From a bacterium (GTDB taxonomy: Bacteria; Zhuqueibacterota; Zhuqueibacteria; Residuimicrobiales; Krinioviventaceae): 64,000 nucleotides of DNA. A program made the position numbers and the translations under genes. Positions 46,862-54,075 of this stretch are shown here, piece after piece. The stretch is from the NCBI GenBank assembly GCA_029561455.1, contig JAKQIY010000041.1, positions 186,001 through 250,000 of the forward strand, in the 5' to 3' direction. The notes below the pieces were generated by a model. That model was not told the DNA's origin. It worked only from the letters and a program-made list of their open reading frames with translations, and did not search any database. Within the stretch, counting starts at the first letter, position 1. Every line of letters starts with the position of its first letter.

Positions 46862-47533
46862 ATGGAAGGTATTCACTTGTCAGTAGAAAAAGCAGGTTCC
46901 CAGGACAGTATTTCAATTATCAAGGTAGGCGGTTATATTGATACCACTACATCTTCCGAGTTGGAGCAAGCTTTAAATAATTTGATCAAGGCAGGTTCCT
47001 GTTTATTGATAATAGATCTGGGAAACGTTGATTATGTCAGTAGCGCCGGATGGGGTATTTTTATCAGTGAAATAAAAGGAATCCGTGAAAAAGGCGGCGA
47101 TCTAAAGCTGGTCAACATGGTACCTGAAGTTTATGAGGTTTTTGAATTACTTGAATTCCATCATATTTTAAAAGCATTTGATACGGTCGAGCAGGCAATT
47201 GCCGATTTTGAAAGACCCGGTTCCGGGAAACATCTTGAACCTAAAAAAGAAATCAAAATACAAAAACCCAAAGAAACCCCCAGAGTGGAACCGGTTGTAA
47301 AAGAAGAATCACAAAAAACCGTTCACGCTGCAAATTTATCAATTGATGAAAAAATCAAAAAAATAATTGCTGCCGATCCGGATATATCTTCAATTCAAAT
47401 TGTAAAATTACTCAACACCCCGGAATATGGATATGTAAAAATTGGCTGGTTTGGTCTGCGCCGCTCTTTGAAACGTCTGGATCTGGACAATAAAAAGAAG
47501 CGTAAATGGCATTCAATTACCTATAATGGTTAA
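46862..47533 (+). CDS. STAS anti-anti-sigma-like protein with C-terminal winged-helix module
   Basis: A 223-aa cytosolic protein. Residues 1-115 form a STAS domain: IIKVGGYIDTTTSSELEQAL, then LIIDLGNVDYVSSAGWGIF, with the phosphorylatable Ser expected at 60 or 61. It is the usual substrate of RsbW-type kinases and RsbU-type phosphatases. A charged linker (about 116-155) leads to a C-terminal domain: LSIDEKIKKIIAADPDISSI, then IVKLLNTPEYGYVKIG and LKRLDLDNKKKRKW. This resembles the winged helix in the upstream kinase-phosphatase (LSIEEK ... PDYGAKRISEELNTEHYNF). It is probably the partner of that protein. The output target is not visible; no sigma factor is encoded nearby. Confidence 0.85.
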   Translation: MEGIHLSVEKAGSQDSISIIKVGGYIDTTTSSELEQALNNLIKAGSCLLIIDLGNVDYVSSAGWGIFISEIKGIREKGGDLKLVNMVPEVYEVFELLEFHHILKAFDTVEQAIADFERPGSGKHLEPKKEIKIQKPKETPRVEPVVKEESQKTVHAANLSIDEKIKKIIAADPDISSIQIVKLLNTPEYGYVKIGWFGLRRSLKRLDLDNKKKRKWHSITYNG

Positions 47534-47613
47534 TTAAAAATATCGGGGAATTTGTAATATCAAACAGTAACTGACCAGGTATCCCGCCTGTTAGCGAATA
47601 AAGACTGATTATT

Positions 47614-48597
47614 ATGTTTATAGATTATGCAAAAATATATGTCAAGGCCGGAGATGGAGGAGATGGTTGCATAGCTTTCCGGCGGGAGAAATATGTGCCC
47701 AAGGGCGGGCCTAGCGGCGGCGATGGCGGCTATGGCGGCAATATTGTAATTACCGCCAGCAAACATATTCATACCCTGCTGGATTTCCGCTATAACCATG
47801 AATACAAGGCCGAACGCGGTCAGCATGGGATGGGATCCAACATGACCGGCAAAACCGGTAGTGATTGCATCGTCAAAGTTCCGGTTGGCACATTGATTAT
47901 CGATGCCGATAGCGGCGAACCGCTTGCCGATATGGTGGATGATCAGCAATCCGTTATTATCGCAGCAGGCGGCAAGGGAGGGCGCGGCAATACCCATTTT
48001 AAAAGCGCCACGAATCAGGCGCCCCGGATATGCGAGGAAGGGGTTAAAGGCGAGGAAAAAAATCTGGTCCTTGAATTGAAACTGATTGCGGATGTCGGTT
48101 TGGTGGGTATGCCTAACGCTGGGAAATCTACCCTGCTTTCCCGGATTTCAGCAGCGCGTCCCAAAATTGCCGATTATCCGTTCACTACATTAAAACCGCA
48201 GCTTGGCATTGTCAAGGTACGGGAACAGCAAAGTTTTGTCGCTGCCGATATACCGGGTTTGATCGAGGGCGCACATTTAGGCAAAGGACTAGGTACACAG
48301 TTCTTACGGCATATAGAACGTACCAAACTGTTGCTGATAATGCTGGATGCCTGTTCCGAAAACCTGTTAGCCGATTATCACACCCTTATTAATGAACTCG
48401 ACTCTTATGGCAATGGACTGGAATCAAAACCCCGTATAATTGTTTATACAAAAAGTGATTTGTTGACCAATGGTTTTAAAGGCTTGAGTAAAAGGACAAT
48501 CAAAAATACCAGAACATTATTGATTTCAGCGATCACCGGCGAGAACCTGGCCGAATTAAAGCAGCTTCTCTGGGAAGAATTACACAACACAACATAA
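47614..48597 (+). CDS. obgE: GTPase Obg/CgtA
   Basis: A conserved ribosome-associated GTPase for large-subunit assembly. The 327-aa protein has the Gly-rich Obg fold (GDGGDGCIAFRREKYVPKGG, SGGDGGYGGN, GGKGGRGNTHF). The G domain carries GMPNAGKSTLLS (G1), the G2 FTTLKPQLG, DIPGLIEGAHLGKGLG (G3) and YTKSDLL (G4). It lacks the extra C-terminal OCT domain. dprA starts 17 bp after its stop. Confidence 0.95.
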   Translation: MFIDYAKIYVKAGDGGDGCIAFRREKYVPKGGPSGGDGGYGGNIVITASKHIHTLLDFRYNHEYKAERGQHGMGSNMTGKTGSDCIVKVPVGTLIIDADSGEPLADMVDDQQSVIIAAGGKGGRGNTHFKSATNQAPRICEEGVKGEEKNLVLELKLIADVGLVGMPNAGKSTLLSRISAARPKIADYPFTTLKPQLGIVKVREQQSFVAADIPGLIEGAHLGKGLGTQFLRHIERTKLLLIMLDACSENLLADYHTLINELDSYGNGLESKPRIIVYTKSDLLTNGFKGLSKRTIKNTRTLLISAITGENLAELKQLLWEELHNTT

Positions 48598-48614
48598 CAG
48601 AAGGTTGTCGACCT

Positions 48615-49712
48615 TTGCAACATTTTAACCGCGCCACGCTTTTACAGTTATGTACTGTACCGGGTATTGGTTCAAAAAAAGTGTGCACATTGCTAGCCCG
48701 GTTTAAAACTCCGGAAGCTGTTTTAGCCGCTTCTTTTCGTGAACTGATGGAAATTGAAGGCATAAGCAAAGCGCTGGCAACCGCGGTAAAAAATCACCAT
48801 AATGATGTCTTTGTACAACAGCAGCTTGAACTTGTCGAAAAAACCCAGGCTAAACTAGTGTCATATTGGGATAAACAGTACCCGCCGCTGCTCAAAAAGA
48901 TCGATGACCCGCCGGTAATTCTTTTTGTCCGGGGAGAAGTGTATAAGGAAAATGAAAAATGTCTTGCGTTGGTTGGCACACGCAGCCCCAGCACTTATGG
49001 CAAACTGATCACAGAACAATTCAGCCGGGAATTGACCCGAAATCATATAACCGTGGTGAGCGGTCTGGCCCGCGGAATTGACACTATAGCCCATCAAACG
49101 GTAGTCGTTATGGAGGGCCGTACCATTGCTGTGCTGGGGTCAGGAGTGGATATGATCTACCCCGCTGAAAATGAACGGCTGGCGGAAAAAATAGTTTCAC
49201 AGGGAGCGGTAGTATCGGAATTTCCAATGGGCGCCAAACCGGAAGCGGTCTATTTTCCACGCCGCAACCGCATTATTTCCGGGCTGTGCACGGCAACGCT
49301 GGTCATCGAAGCCGGGCAAAAAAGCGGCGCGTTGATCACTACCGATAAAGCTCTTGAACAAGGCCGCGATGTCTTTGTCGTTCCAGGCAATATAAATAAT
49401 CCCAAAAGCGCCGGGTGTAACCTGCTTATTCAGCAGGGCGCAAAACTGGTTAGTTGTATTGAAGATATTCTGGAAGAATTCAGTGTCGATAGCCGGACTG
49501 CGCAAACAGCGCAAACCGAATTAGCAATGGTTGATTTGTCGCGTCATGAAGAACAAGTATTCAACCTGTTGTCCAATGAACCCATGCATATCGACCAGAT
49601 CTCGGCACAGGGAGGATTACCGGTCTCCCAGACGTTAAGTATACTTTTGTCGCTCGAATTGAAAAATCTGGTCAAACAGATAATTGGTAAACATTTTATC
49701 AGGGCATTATAA
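48615..49712 (+). CDS. dprA: DNA-processing protein DprA
   Basis: DprA loads RecA onto incoming single-stranded DNA during natural transformation. 365 aa from TTG 48615. An N-terminal HhH/SAM-like part (TVPGIGSKKVCTLLARF) is followed by the Rossmann core with LALVGTRSPSTYG, VVSGLARGIDTIAHQ, VLGSGVDMIYPAEN, EFPMGAKPEAVYFPRRNRI and FVVPGNINNPKSAGCN. A C-terminal winged helix (about 305-365) completes it. Along with the ComEA-like gene it suggests transformation capacity. Confidence 0.95.
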   Translation: MQHFNRATLLQLCTVPGIGSKKVCTLLARFKTPEAVLAASFRELMEIEGISKALATAVKNHHNDVFVQQQLELVEKTQAKLVSYWDKQYPPLLKKIDDPPVILFVRGEVYKENEKCLALVGTRSPSTYGKLITEQFSRELTRNHITVVSGLARGIDTIAHQTVVVMEGRTIAVLGSGVDMIYPAENERLAEKIVSQGAVVSEFPMGAKPEAVYFPRRNRIISGLCTATLVIEAGQKSGALITTDKALEQGRDVFVVPGNINNPKSAGCNLLIQQGAKLVSCIEDILEEFSVDSRTAQTAQTELAMVDLSRHEEQVFNLLSNEPMHIDQISAQGGLPVSQTLSILLSLELKNLVKQIIGKHFIRAL

Positions 49713-49760
49713 GTACTATTACTAAAGTTACAGTTAAAGTCGTTATTAACAAAAAATTGA

Positions 49761-49789
49761 TTGACTTACAGCATAAAATTTTGTAAATT
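49761..49789 (+). promoter_or_regulatory. Sigma-70 promoter for the tRNA-Ser pair
   Basis: TTGACT at 49761-49766, 17 bp, TAAATT at 49784-49789, ending 11 bp before the mature tRNA, as expected for a tRNA promoter. Confidence 0.7.
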
Positions 49790-49800
49790 TTAAATCTTAG

Positions 49801-49887
49801 GGAGGGCTAGTCCTAACTGGTAAGGCAGCGGTCTTGAAAACCGCCGCGCTCACGCGCATGGGAGTTCGAGTCTCCCGCCCTCCGCCA
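49801..49887 (+). tRNA. tRNA-Ser (UGA)
   Basis: Acceptor stem GGAGGGC/GCCCTCC, anticodon loop CTTGAAA giving UGA, long class II variable arm (CGCGCTCACGCGC region), T arm GGGAG-TTCGAGT-CTCCC, discriminator G, and an encoded CCA at 49885-49887. Confidence 0.95.
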
Positions 49888-49907
49888 GCATAAAGCAAGA
49901 CTAACCC

Positions 49908-49996
49908 GGAGAGATGCCAGAGTGGCTGAATGGGGCGGCCTGCTAAGCCGTTGTAGAAGGTTACTTCTACCCAGGGTTCGAATCCCTGTCTCTCCG
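49908..49996 (+). tRNA. tRNA-Ser (GCU)
   Basis: Acceptor GGAGAGA/TCTCTCC, anticodon loop CTGCTAA giving GCU, long variable arm (TGTAGAAGGTTACTTCTAC region), T arm CAGGG-TTCGAAT-CCCTG and discriminator G. Unlike its neighbour no CCA is encoded (CT follows), so CCA must be added by nucleotidyltransferase. Confidence 0.95.
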
Positions 49997-50011
49997 CTCA
50001 ATTTATAGTAG

Positions 50012-50392
50012 ATGAAAAGAATGAGACTGGAATTAAAAAGATTTGAAATTTGGTCGGTAGTCAAAATCGTTTTTTTGATTTCTTTAATCATTGGCTTCAT
50101 TATCAGCTTGCTTTATGCCGGTTTTTTTGTGGTCATGGGCACATTCATCGGCGCAATCGGCGGCGAGGATTTGACCCCCATGATGCCATCCAGCGGCCTG
50201 GTTTATATTATGATACTCGTGTTCGGCACTATGGGAATTGCAGTTGCTTATACGATCGGGGCGGTTGTTTTTATATCAATTTATAATCTCTTCTCCCGGT
50301 TTACCGGCGGTATTGTGGTCAATGCTGACAAACTGGAAACCAAAGAAACAAAAAACCCTTCATCTTATATTGTTGAGAAGGAACTCGCGTAA
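50012..50392 (+). CDS. DUF3566-type small membrane protein
   Basis: A 126-aa protein with two membrane helices: VVKIVFLISLIIGFIISLLY (about residues 16-35) and YIMILVFGTMGIAVAYTIGA (about 70-90), continuing into VVFISIYNLFSRFTGGI. The layout (basic N-terminus, two TMs around a short polar loop, NLFSRFTGGI end) resembles DUF3566. ATG 50012 or 50021. gltX starts two bases after its stop. Function unknown. Confidence 0.72.
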   Translation: MKRMRLELKRFEIWSVVKIVFLISLIIGFIISLLYAGFFVVMGTFIGAIGGEDLTPMMPSSGLVYIMILVFGTMGIAVAYTIGAVVFISIYNLFSRFTGGIVVNADKLETKETKNPSSYIVEKELA

Positions 50393-50394
50393 TT

Positions 50395-51906
50395 GTGAAA
50401 GTCAGAACCAGATTTGCTCCCAGTCCCACAGGTTTTGTTCACATTGGTGGACTGCGTACCGCTCTTTATAATTACCTGTTTGCTAAAAAACATGCCGGAA
50501 CATTTATTTTACGTATTGAAGATACCGACCGGACGCGGTTTGTTGAAGGCGCTACTGAGAATTTGCTCAGCGTTATCGAATGGGCGGGTCTCACTCCCGA
50601 TGAAGGCCCGGCCGGCGGGGGTCGGTTTGCGCCCTATTACCAGTCGCAGCGGACTGAAATCTATGTAAGATTTGCGCAGCAATTGTTAGATAAAGGTTTT
50701 GCCTATTATGCTTTCGATACTCCGGAAGACATTGAAGCCTTGCGCAAAAAGGCGCAGGAAAACGGCGGGCAACCCCCAAAATACGATTATCAAACCCGTG
50801 GCCAAATGCGCAACAGTTTAACCATGAGCGCTGCTCAGGTTAAAGACGCCCTGGCCGCCGGGGTTCCGCATGTTATCCGCTTGAAAATACCATCGGAGCG
50901 TGTTTTTGAGGTAAACGATCTCATCCGCGGTGCGGTAACTTTTCACAGTTCCCAGGTTGACGACCAGGTATTGCTAAAATCGGACGGCTACCCCACCTAT
51001 CACCTCGCTAATGTGGTTGACGACCATTTAATGGAAATTACTCATGTGATACGCGGTGAAGAGTGGCTGAGCAGTGTTCCCAAACATTTGTATCTTTATG
51101 AATGTTTCGGCTGGCAAGCCCCCCAAATGGCGCATTTGCCCTTGATCTTTAATCCCGATGGCTCAAAAATGAGCAAGCGGGATATTACATCACTCACAGC
51201 GCTGCCTGCCGGCAAGGTTGACCCGGATGTTGCTTCGTATATCAAAAAAGGTTATGAAAAAGAAGCGATCATCAATTACATAGCCCTTTTAGGCTGGAAT
51301 CCCGGCGAGGGCGATGAGCGCCAGGTTTTTACCCTGGCTGAGTTAGTAAATGAATTTTCGCTGGAGCGGGTCAATAAATCGGCGGCGATCTTTGATTTAA
51401 AAAAGCTGGACTGGCTGAATGCCCAGCATATTATGCGGCGGAATATTGACGAATTAACCGACCAGGTAATTCAGGATTTACAGACGCAGCAACATGAAAT
51501 TCCCGCCCGTAAATATTTAAAGCAAGTTGTGGAATTGATGCAACCGCGGCTACCGTTCCGTACGCAGTTTTATGATCTGTCGGTATATTTTTTCAAAGAC
51601 CCGGAACAATACGATCCTGAGGTCGTAAAAAAAAGATGGAAAGAGGATTCGATAAAATTAATCCTTGAATTTGTCACAGAAAGTGCTAAATTAGAGGTAT
51701 ATGAAAAAACAGCGATAGAACATACCCTCCATACTATCGCTGAAAGAGAACAGGTTGGTTTGGGACGCATTATCCATCCGATCCGATTGGCAGTGTCGGG
51801 TACGGGTGCAGGTCCCGGGCTATATGAAATGCTTGAAGTATTGGGCAAAGAGACGGTGATCAGGCGGCTCCAGACCGCAGTAAAAAAGATACCGGCTTTA
51901 ATATAA
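50395..51906 (+). CDS. gltX: Glutamate-tRNA ligase
   Basis: Class I synthetase charging tRNA-Glu. 503 aa from GTG 50395. The signature RFAPSPTGFVHIGGLRTALY carries the HIGH-like motif, ILRIEDTDRTR follows, and the KMSKS-like loop is GSKMSKRDI. A full anticodon-binding C-terminus ends with the GLYEMLEVLGKE block. Since GlnS is encoded 2.2 kb on, this enzyme is probably of the discriminating type. Confidence 0.96.
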   Translation: MKVRTRFAPSPTGFVHIGGLRTALYNYLFAKKHAGTFILRIEDTDRTRFVEGATENLLSVIEWAGLTPDEGPAGGGRFAPYYQSQRTEIYVRFAQQLLDKGFAYYAFDTPEDIEALRKKAQENGGQPPKYDYQTRGQMRNSLTMSAAQVKDALAAGVPHVIRLKIPSERVFEVNDLIRGAVTFHSSQVDDQVLLKSDGYPTYHLANVVDDHLMEITHVIRGEEWLSSVPKHLYLYECFGWQAPQMAHLPLIFNPDGSKMSKRDITSLTALPAGKVDPDVASYIKKGYEKEAIINYIALLGWNPGEGDERQVFTLAELVNEFSLERVNKSAAIFDLKKLDWLNAQHIMRRNIDELTDQVIQDLQTQQHEIPARKYLKQVVELMQPRLPFRTQFYDLSVYFFKDPEQYDPEVVKKRWKEDSIKLILEFVTESAKLEVYEKTAIEHTLHTIAEREQVGLGRIIHPIRLAVSGTGAGPGLYEMLEVLGKETVIRRLQTAVKKIPALI

Positions 51907-51916
51907 TATGAGACAC

Positions 51917-51987
51917 TGGGGTGTCGTCCAGCGGCAGGACACGTGACTCTGGATCATGGAACCGGGGTTCAAATCCCTGCACCCCAG
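51917..51987 (+). tRNA. tRNA-Gln (CUG)
   Basis: Acceptor TGGGGTG/CACCCCA, D arm GTCCAGCGGCAGGAC, anticodon loop CTCTGGA giving CUG, T arm CGGGG-TTCAAAT-CCCTG (one wobble), discriminator G; CCA is not encoded. It lies 10 bp after gltX, so may be co-transcribed with it. Confidence 0.93.
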
Positions 51988-51997
51988 CTTTTTAAAT

Positions 51998-52029
51998 ACG
52001 CTCTTGCAATCAGACCAGGAGCGTTTTTA
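51998..52029 (+). terminator. Rho-independent terminator after tRNA-Gln
   Basis: ACGCTC at 51998-52003 pairs with GAGCGT at 52019-52024, followed by TTTT. It closes the gltX-tRNA unit. Confidence 0.75.
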
Positions 52030-52148
52030 ATTTATACACATCGGGGAAAATATTTTTTATTGCAAAAGTAGATTTTTATATCTAATTTGCACAGCAGGGA
52101 AACGTTTCATTTAAGAATTATATATAATCAAAATTTACTGGAGGCAAG

Positions 52149-53303
52149 ATGAATTTCTTTACAAAAATGTTTTTATTCCTGATTATATCCGCTTTTATTA
52201 CCGGCAGTATTTACGCAGATGTTCAGACAGTTACCGTACAGGATGATACCATCAAGGCCCCGGATGTTACAGCCCCGGTTGTCGACGCTATCGGTACTGA
52301 CGCCTGCTGGCAGGATGTGCCTTGGCAGAGCATCGACCAGGTATGGATTCAATATGGCGTGCCTGTTGAAGCCGATGATTACAGCGGTCGTTTTAAAGTG
52401 GTGTGGTCTTCGCAAACCAATTTATTGTATTTTTTGGTAGAAGTAACTGATGATGTTTCCGTAGGCGGTTACCGCCGCGGCGGTCAAACGGCGGATAACT
52501 ATCATTACGATCTGCTCGAAGTCTTTATCGATGAAGATTGTTCCGGTGGTCTGCATATCTTTGACGGCACTCCCCAGGGCGGACAGGGCACCAATGCCGA
52601 AAACGCTTTTTCATATCATATCTATGCCGATTTCCCTGAAGAAGGACAAGTGAACAATACCTGCGATGTTGGCGATACGGACGGCACCCGCTGGGGTGAT
52701 AACTGGTCGCCACAATACGCCGACCATTTCCCGGAATTTGCTATTCGCAAGGACGGAACCCTGGTTACCCGCGAATTTTCTCTTATCGTCAATAATGATA
52801 CCTTTGAAGTAGACAATAAAGAAAATGCCCGTGTAAGTTTGGCTGTAGGTAAGGTTATGGGTCTTTCCCTGGCGGTGTGCGATAATGACGGTATCGACGA
52901 AGAACCCAAAACCCGTGATAATTTTTTTGGTTCCGTATGGGTAGAAGCTGCCCATTATAACGATCACTGGATGAATGCCGATGATTATGGCCGCATTAAA
53001 CTGGTTGCCGGTTCAGCTTCGGGTGTTGGCGATGAATCATTGGCCAATCCGTCTTCTTTCCGGGTGCAGGCATTACCCAATTCCGGGGAAATACTACTTA
53101 ATATGACCAACGACTATTTTGGCCGCGTCCCCGTCAACATTTACAATATATTGGGTCAGCAAGTATATCAAAGCAGCCTGTACAAATCGCAGCAAACCCT
53201 GCATGAGGGGCTCTCCATGCCCAACCTGTCACGCGGAGTTTATTTCATTACCGCCGCAATTGCCGATCAACGCTATTCGCAAAAGTTGATGTGGATGTTT
53301 TAA
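52149..53303 (+). CDS. Secreted CBM9-like carbohydrate-binding protein with T9SS sorting domain
   Basis: 384 aa behind a GGAGG ribosome site, with a signal peptide ending near GSIYAD. Residues about 35-290 look like a CBM9-type beta-sandwich: ACWQDVPWQSIDQVWI, FKVVWSSQTNLLYFLVEVTD, YDLLEVFIDEDCSGG, and a conserved DDYGRIKLV end. The last 75 residues (VPVNIYNILGQQVYQ, LSRGVYFITA) are a type A T9SS sorting domain, so the protein is probably secreted across the outer membrane. It stands alone between a terminator upstream and one downstream. A sugar ligand is not predictable. Confidence 0.82.
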   Translation: MNFFTKMFLFLIISAFITGSIYADVQTVTVQDDTIKAPDVTAPVVDAIGTDACWQDVPWQSIDQVWIQYGVPVEADDYSGRFKVVWSSQTNLLYFLVEVTDDVSVGGYRRGGQTADNYHYDLLEVFIDEDCSGGLHIFDGTPQGGQGTNAENAFSYHIYADFPEEGQVNNTCDVGDTDGTRWGDNWSPQYADHFPEFAIRKDGTLVTREFSLIVNNDTFEVDNKENARVSLAVGKVMGLSLAVCDNDGIDEEPKTRDNFFGSVWVEAAHYNDHWMNADDYGRIKLVAGSASGVGDESLANPSSFRVQALPNSGEILLNMTNDYFGRVPVNIYNILGQQVYQSSLYKSQQTLHEGLSMPNLSRGVYFITAAIADQRYSQKLMWMF

Positions 53304-53314
53304 CATTTTCTATC

Positions 53315-53350
53315 AAGCCGGAAGTTATAAAAATAGCTTCCGGCTTTTTT
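53315..53350 (+). terminator. Strong Rho-independent terminator
   Basis: AAGCCGGAAG and CTTCCGGCTT form a 10-bp perfect stem around a 12-nt AT loop, followed by a run of T. Confidence 0.9.
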
Positions 53351-53694
53351 AATCCACGGAGAATTTCATATTATTAATTTCTACAAATTTATCCATTAAC
53401 TGCCTTACCTGAAAAAATTTAATCCCTTGTAATGCTTTTATGTAAAAAAAATTCAACAAAGCAACATTCGTTAATCAAAAGCCAGCTTTTTTATAAGGAT
53501 TAACATAACAAGTCAAGAGTGTTGATATAGTTGAAATAAAACTAAAACAAAATTTCATGAAACTCTGATAGTGAATTGAAATAAGTGCAGAAAATTTCCG
53601 GTTATTTTGCAAAGTATATAATCTTTGTATTGACTTGAATTATATTTATTGTAAATTGTTTTGAAAAAGCACTAGATTAATTTTTGGAGCATTT
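53351..53694. other. AT-rich intergenic region without a gene
   Basis: About 340 bp between the CBM9-like gene's terminator and the small winged-helix gene. Apart from the promoter at its right end I see no gene, repeat or structured RNA. Confidence 0.7.
53630..53657 (+). promoter_or_regulatory. Sigma-70 promoter for the small winged-helix gene
   Basis: TTGACT at 53630-53635, 16 bp, TAAATT at 53652-53657, about 38 bp before the ATG. Both hexamers are the same as in the tRNA-Ser promoter of this window. Confidence 0.6.
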
Positions 53695-53871
53695 ATGGAC
53701 AGCAAAGAAACTGTTTTACAAGCCATGAAAAAAGCCGGCCAGCCGGTGAGCGCCGGTCAAATCGCTGAAATATCCGGGCTGGATCGCAAGGAAGTGGATA
53801 AAGTAATGAAAACCCTGCAAAAAGAAGAAAAGATCGTCTCTCCACGCCGCTGTTTCTGGGAACCCAAATAA
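53695..53871 (+). CDS. Small winged-helix DNA-binding-like protein (58 aa)
   Basis: ATG 53695 with GGAG at 53686-53689. The 58-aa product is one compact winged helix: [55 protein letters not shown]. The SPRRCFWEP ending resembles a family of stand-alone 60-70 aa HTH proteins (SPKRCYYxP) annotated as transcriptional regulators. A promoter and a perfect terminator flank it, so it is an independent gene. Confidence 0.8.
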   Translation: MDSKETVLQAMKKAGQPVSAGQIAEISGLDRKEVDKVMKTLQKEEKIVSPRRCFWEPK

Positions 53872-53886
53872 TATCTTCCTTATTTT

Positions 53887-53926
53887 AAGGGATGGATTGT
53901 AAGAAAACTAATTCATCCCTTTTTTA
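53887..53926 (+). terminator. Rho-independent terminator after the winged-helix gene
   Basis: AAGGGATGGATT pairs with AATTCATCCCTT (11 of 12), followed directly by TTTTTT. Confidence 0.88.
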
Positions 53927-54075
53927 TGTCAATATCATATAACACTTTATGAAACTCTTTTTTTTTCATGAAATTTATTGTATATTCTAGTTTTAATATA
54001 TATTTATTTTCATCAGCCGGTTGTTTACTGGCAGGGAAAATTTTTCTAAAATAATCATTTTATATAGAGGCAAAT

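Noticed and set aside
52060-52128. Promoter for the CBM9-like gene
   Set aside because: TTGCAA and a TATAAT are present but their spacings do not fit a single promoter.
53939-54060. A promoter for glnS
   Set aside because: TATATT-like sequence is present near 53980 but no -35 hexamer at proper distance could be supported.
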